Part shown: one piece after another, positions 4,944 through 5,131 of the stretch
Layout of the letters: each line of letters begins with the position of its first letter
Numbering within the stretch: the stretch's first letter is position 1
Assembly (NCBI GenBank): GCA_913009765.1
Contig: CAJVYT010000325.1
Location: 1 to 5,131, forward strand
DNA from: an uncultured candidate division Zixibacteria bacterium
Lineage (GTDB): Bacteria > Zixibacteria > MSB-5A5 > GN15 > FEB-12
DNA length: 5,131 nucleotides
Reading direction: 5' to 3'
Notes under the pieces: generated by a model
What the model was told of the DNA's origin: nothing
Seen by the model: only the letters and a program-made list of their open reading frames with translations
Databases searched by the model: none
Translations under genes and position numbers: made by a program

Positions 4944-5001
4944 AGATCGGAAGAGCGTCGTGTAGGGAAAGAGTGTAGATCTCGGTGGTCGCCGTATCAT
5001 T
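4944..5001. other. Illumina P5-side universal adapter, reverse complement (contamination)
   Basis: All 58 bases, from AGATCGGAAGAGCGTCGTGT to CGCCGTATCATT, match the reverse complement of the TruSeq universal adapter as I know it. Genomic sequence therefore stops at 4943. Read on the minus strand in the frame of the adjacent gene it gives MIRRPPRSTLFPYTTLFRS, a false N-terminus seen in contaminated database entries. Confidence 0.98.
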
Positions 5002-5060
5002 AAAAAAAAAAAACTCAAATCACACTGATATAACTCGTTTGCCGTCTTCCGCTTGAAAAA
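5002..5060. other. Poly-A read-through and damaged P7 adapter tail
   Basis: Twelve A residues (5002-5013) follow the P5 end, as in reads that run off the library molecule. From about 5012 to 5055 the sequence matches the P7 read-through tail (AACTCCAGTCAC, index ACTGATAT, then the flow-cell primer ending TGCTTG) with about 5 mismatches in 44, then AAAAA. The index is the same as at the left end, so both come from one library. The mismatches look like low-quality read ends. Confidence 0.92.
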
Positions 5061-5131
5061 TAAACACTCTATCCTGCCTGTCCCGCCATCTCACCATATC
5101 ATGCATCCATACTGTATGCGTTGTATACACC
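5061..5131. other. Unexplained terminal sequence after adapter
   Basis: These 71 bases lie beyond the poly-A that follows the adapter tail. They show no reading frame, repeat or match that I recognise. Given the position they are most likely random low-quality read-through or a misjoin, not DNA of the organism. Confidence 0.6.

Noticed and set aside
5002..5013. Poly-A tract as a biological signal
   Set aside because: It directly follows the complete P5 adapter, so it is run-off base calling.
1..5037. Apparent terminal inverted repeat: 1-18 is nearly the reverse complement of 5020-5037 (one mismatch)
   Set aside because: Both are the same indexed P7 adapter in opposite orientation, a library artefact and not a transposon, phage or linear-plasmid end.

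Overview
This is a short, AT-rich metagenomic-type contig from a Gram-negative (diderm) bacterium, with Illumina adapter sequence left on both ends. Real genomic DNA runs from about 49 to 4943. Positions 1-48 are the TruSeq P7-side adapter. Positions 4944-5001 are the reverse complement of the P5-side adapter, followed by poly-A, a damaged second copy of the P7 tail carrying the same index, and about 70 bases I cannot explain. Both outermost genes are cut by adapter, and their open frames continue into it.

Layout: (1) 49-413, minus strand, start of an unnamed membrane protein, truncated. (2) 414-528, divergent AT-rich promoter region. (3) 529-927, small lipoprotein with a DUF4430 (transcobalamin C-terminal-like) domain, followed by a perfect hairpin. 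(4) 1076-3410, a tightly coupled three-gene operon kdsA-kdsC-kdsD with 1-nt and 4-nt overlaps. (5) 3411-4145, a 735-base gene-free island of small palindromes, a 108-bp element with 16-bp terminal inverted repeats, and a pair of 52-bp direct repeats. (6) 4146-4943, minus strand, C-terminal 265 residues of a protein whose end looks like a HEPN domain.

The operon supplies three of the four soluble steps that make CMP-Kdo for lipopolysaccharide. KdsD converts ribulose-5-phosphate to arabinose-5-phosphate, KdsA condenses that with phosphoenolpyruvate to Kdo-8-phosphate, and KdsC removes the phosphate. The fourth enzyme, KdsB, and the lpt transport genes that often follow kdsC/kdsD are not in the window. 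KdsA is of the metal-dependent class (Cys22, His193, Glu230, Asp241), and its SFSGIGDDKAL stretch recalls Bacteroidetes-type KdsA. Together with the base composition and abundant short palindromes this fits an uncultured FCB-type lineage, but that placement is inference from memory.

No complete new system is visible. The best leads are the repeat island, the truncated HEPN-like gene beside it, and the altered motif IV and inserted segment of KdsC. The adapter findings matter most practically, because they create false protein ends and a false terminal inverted repeat.
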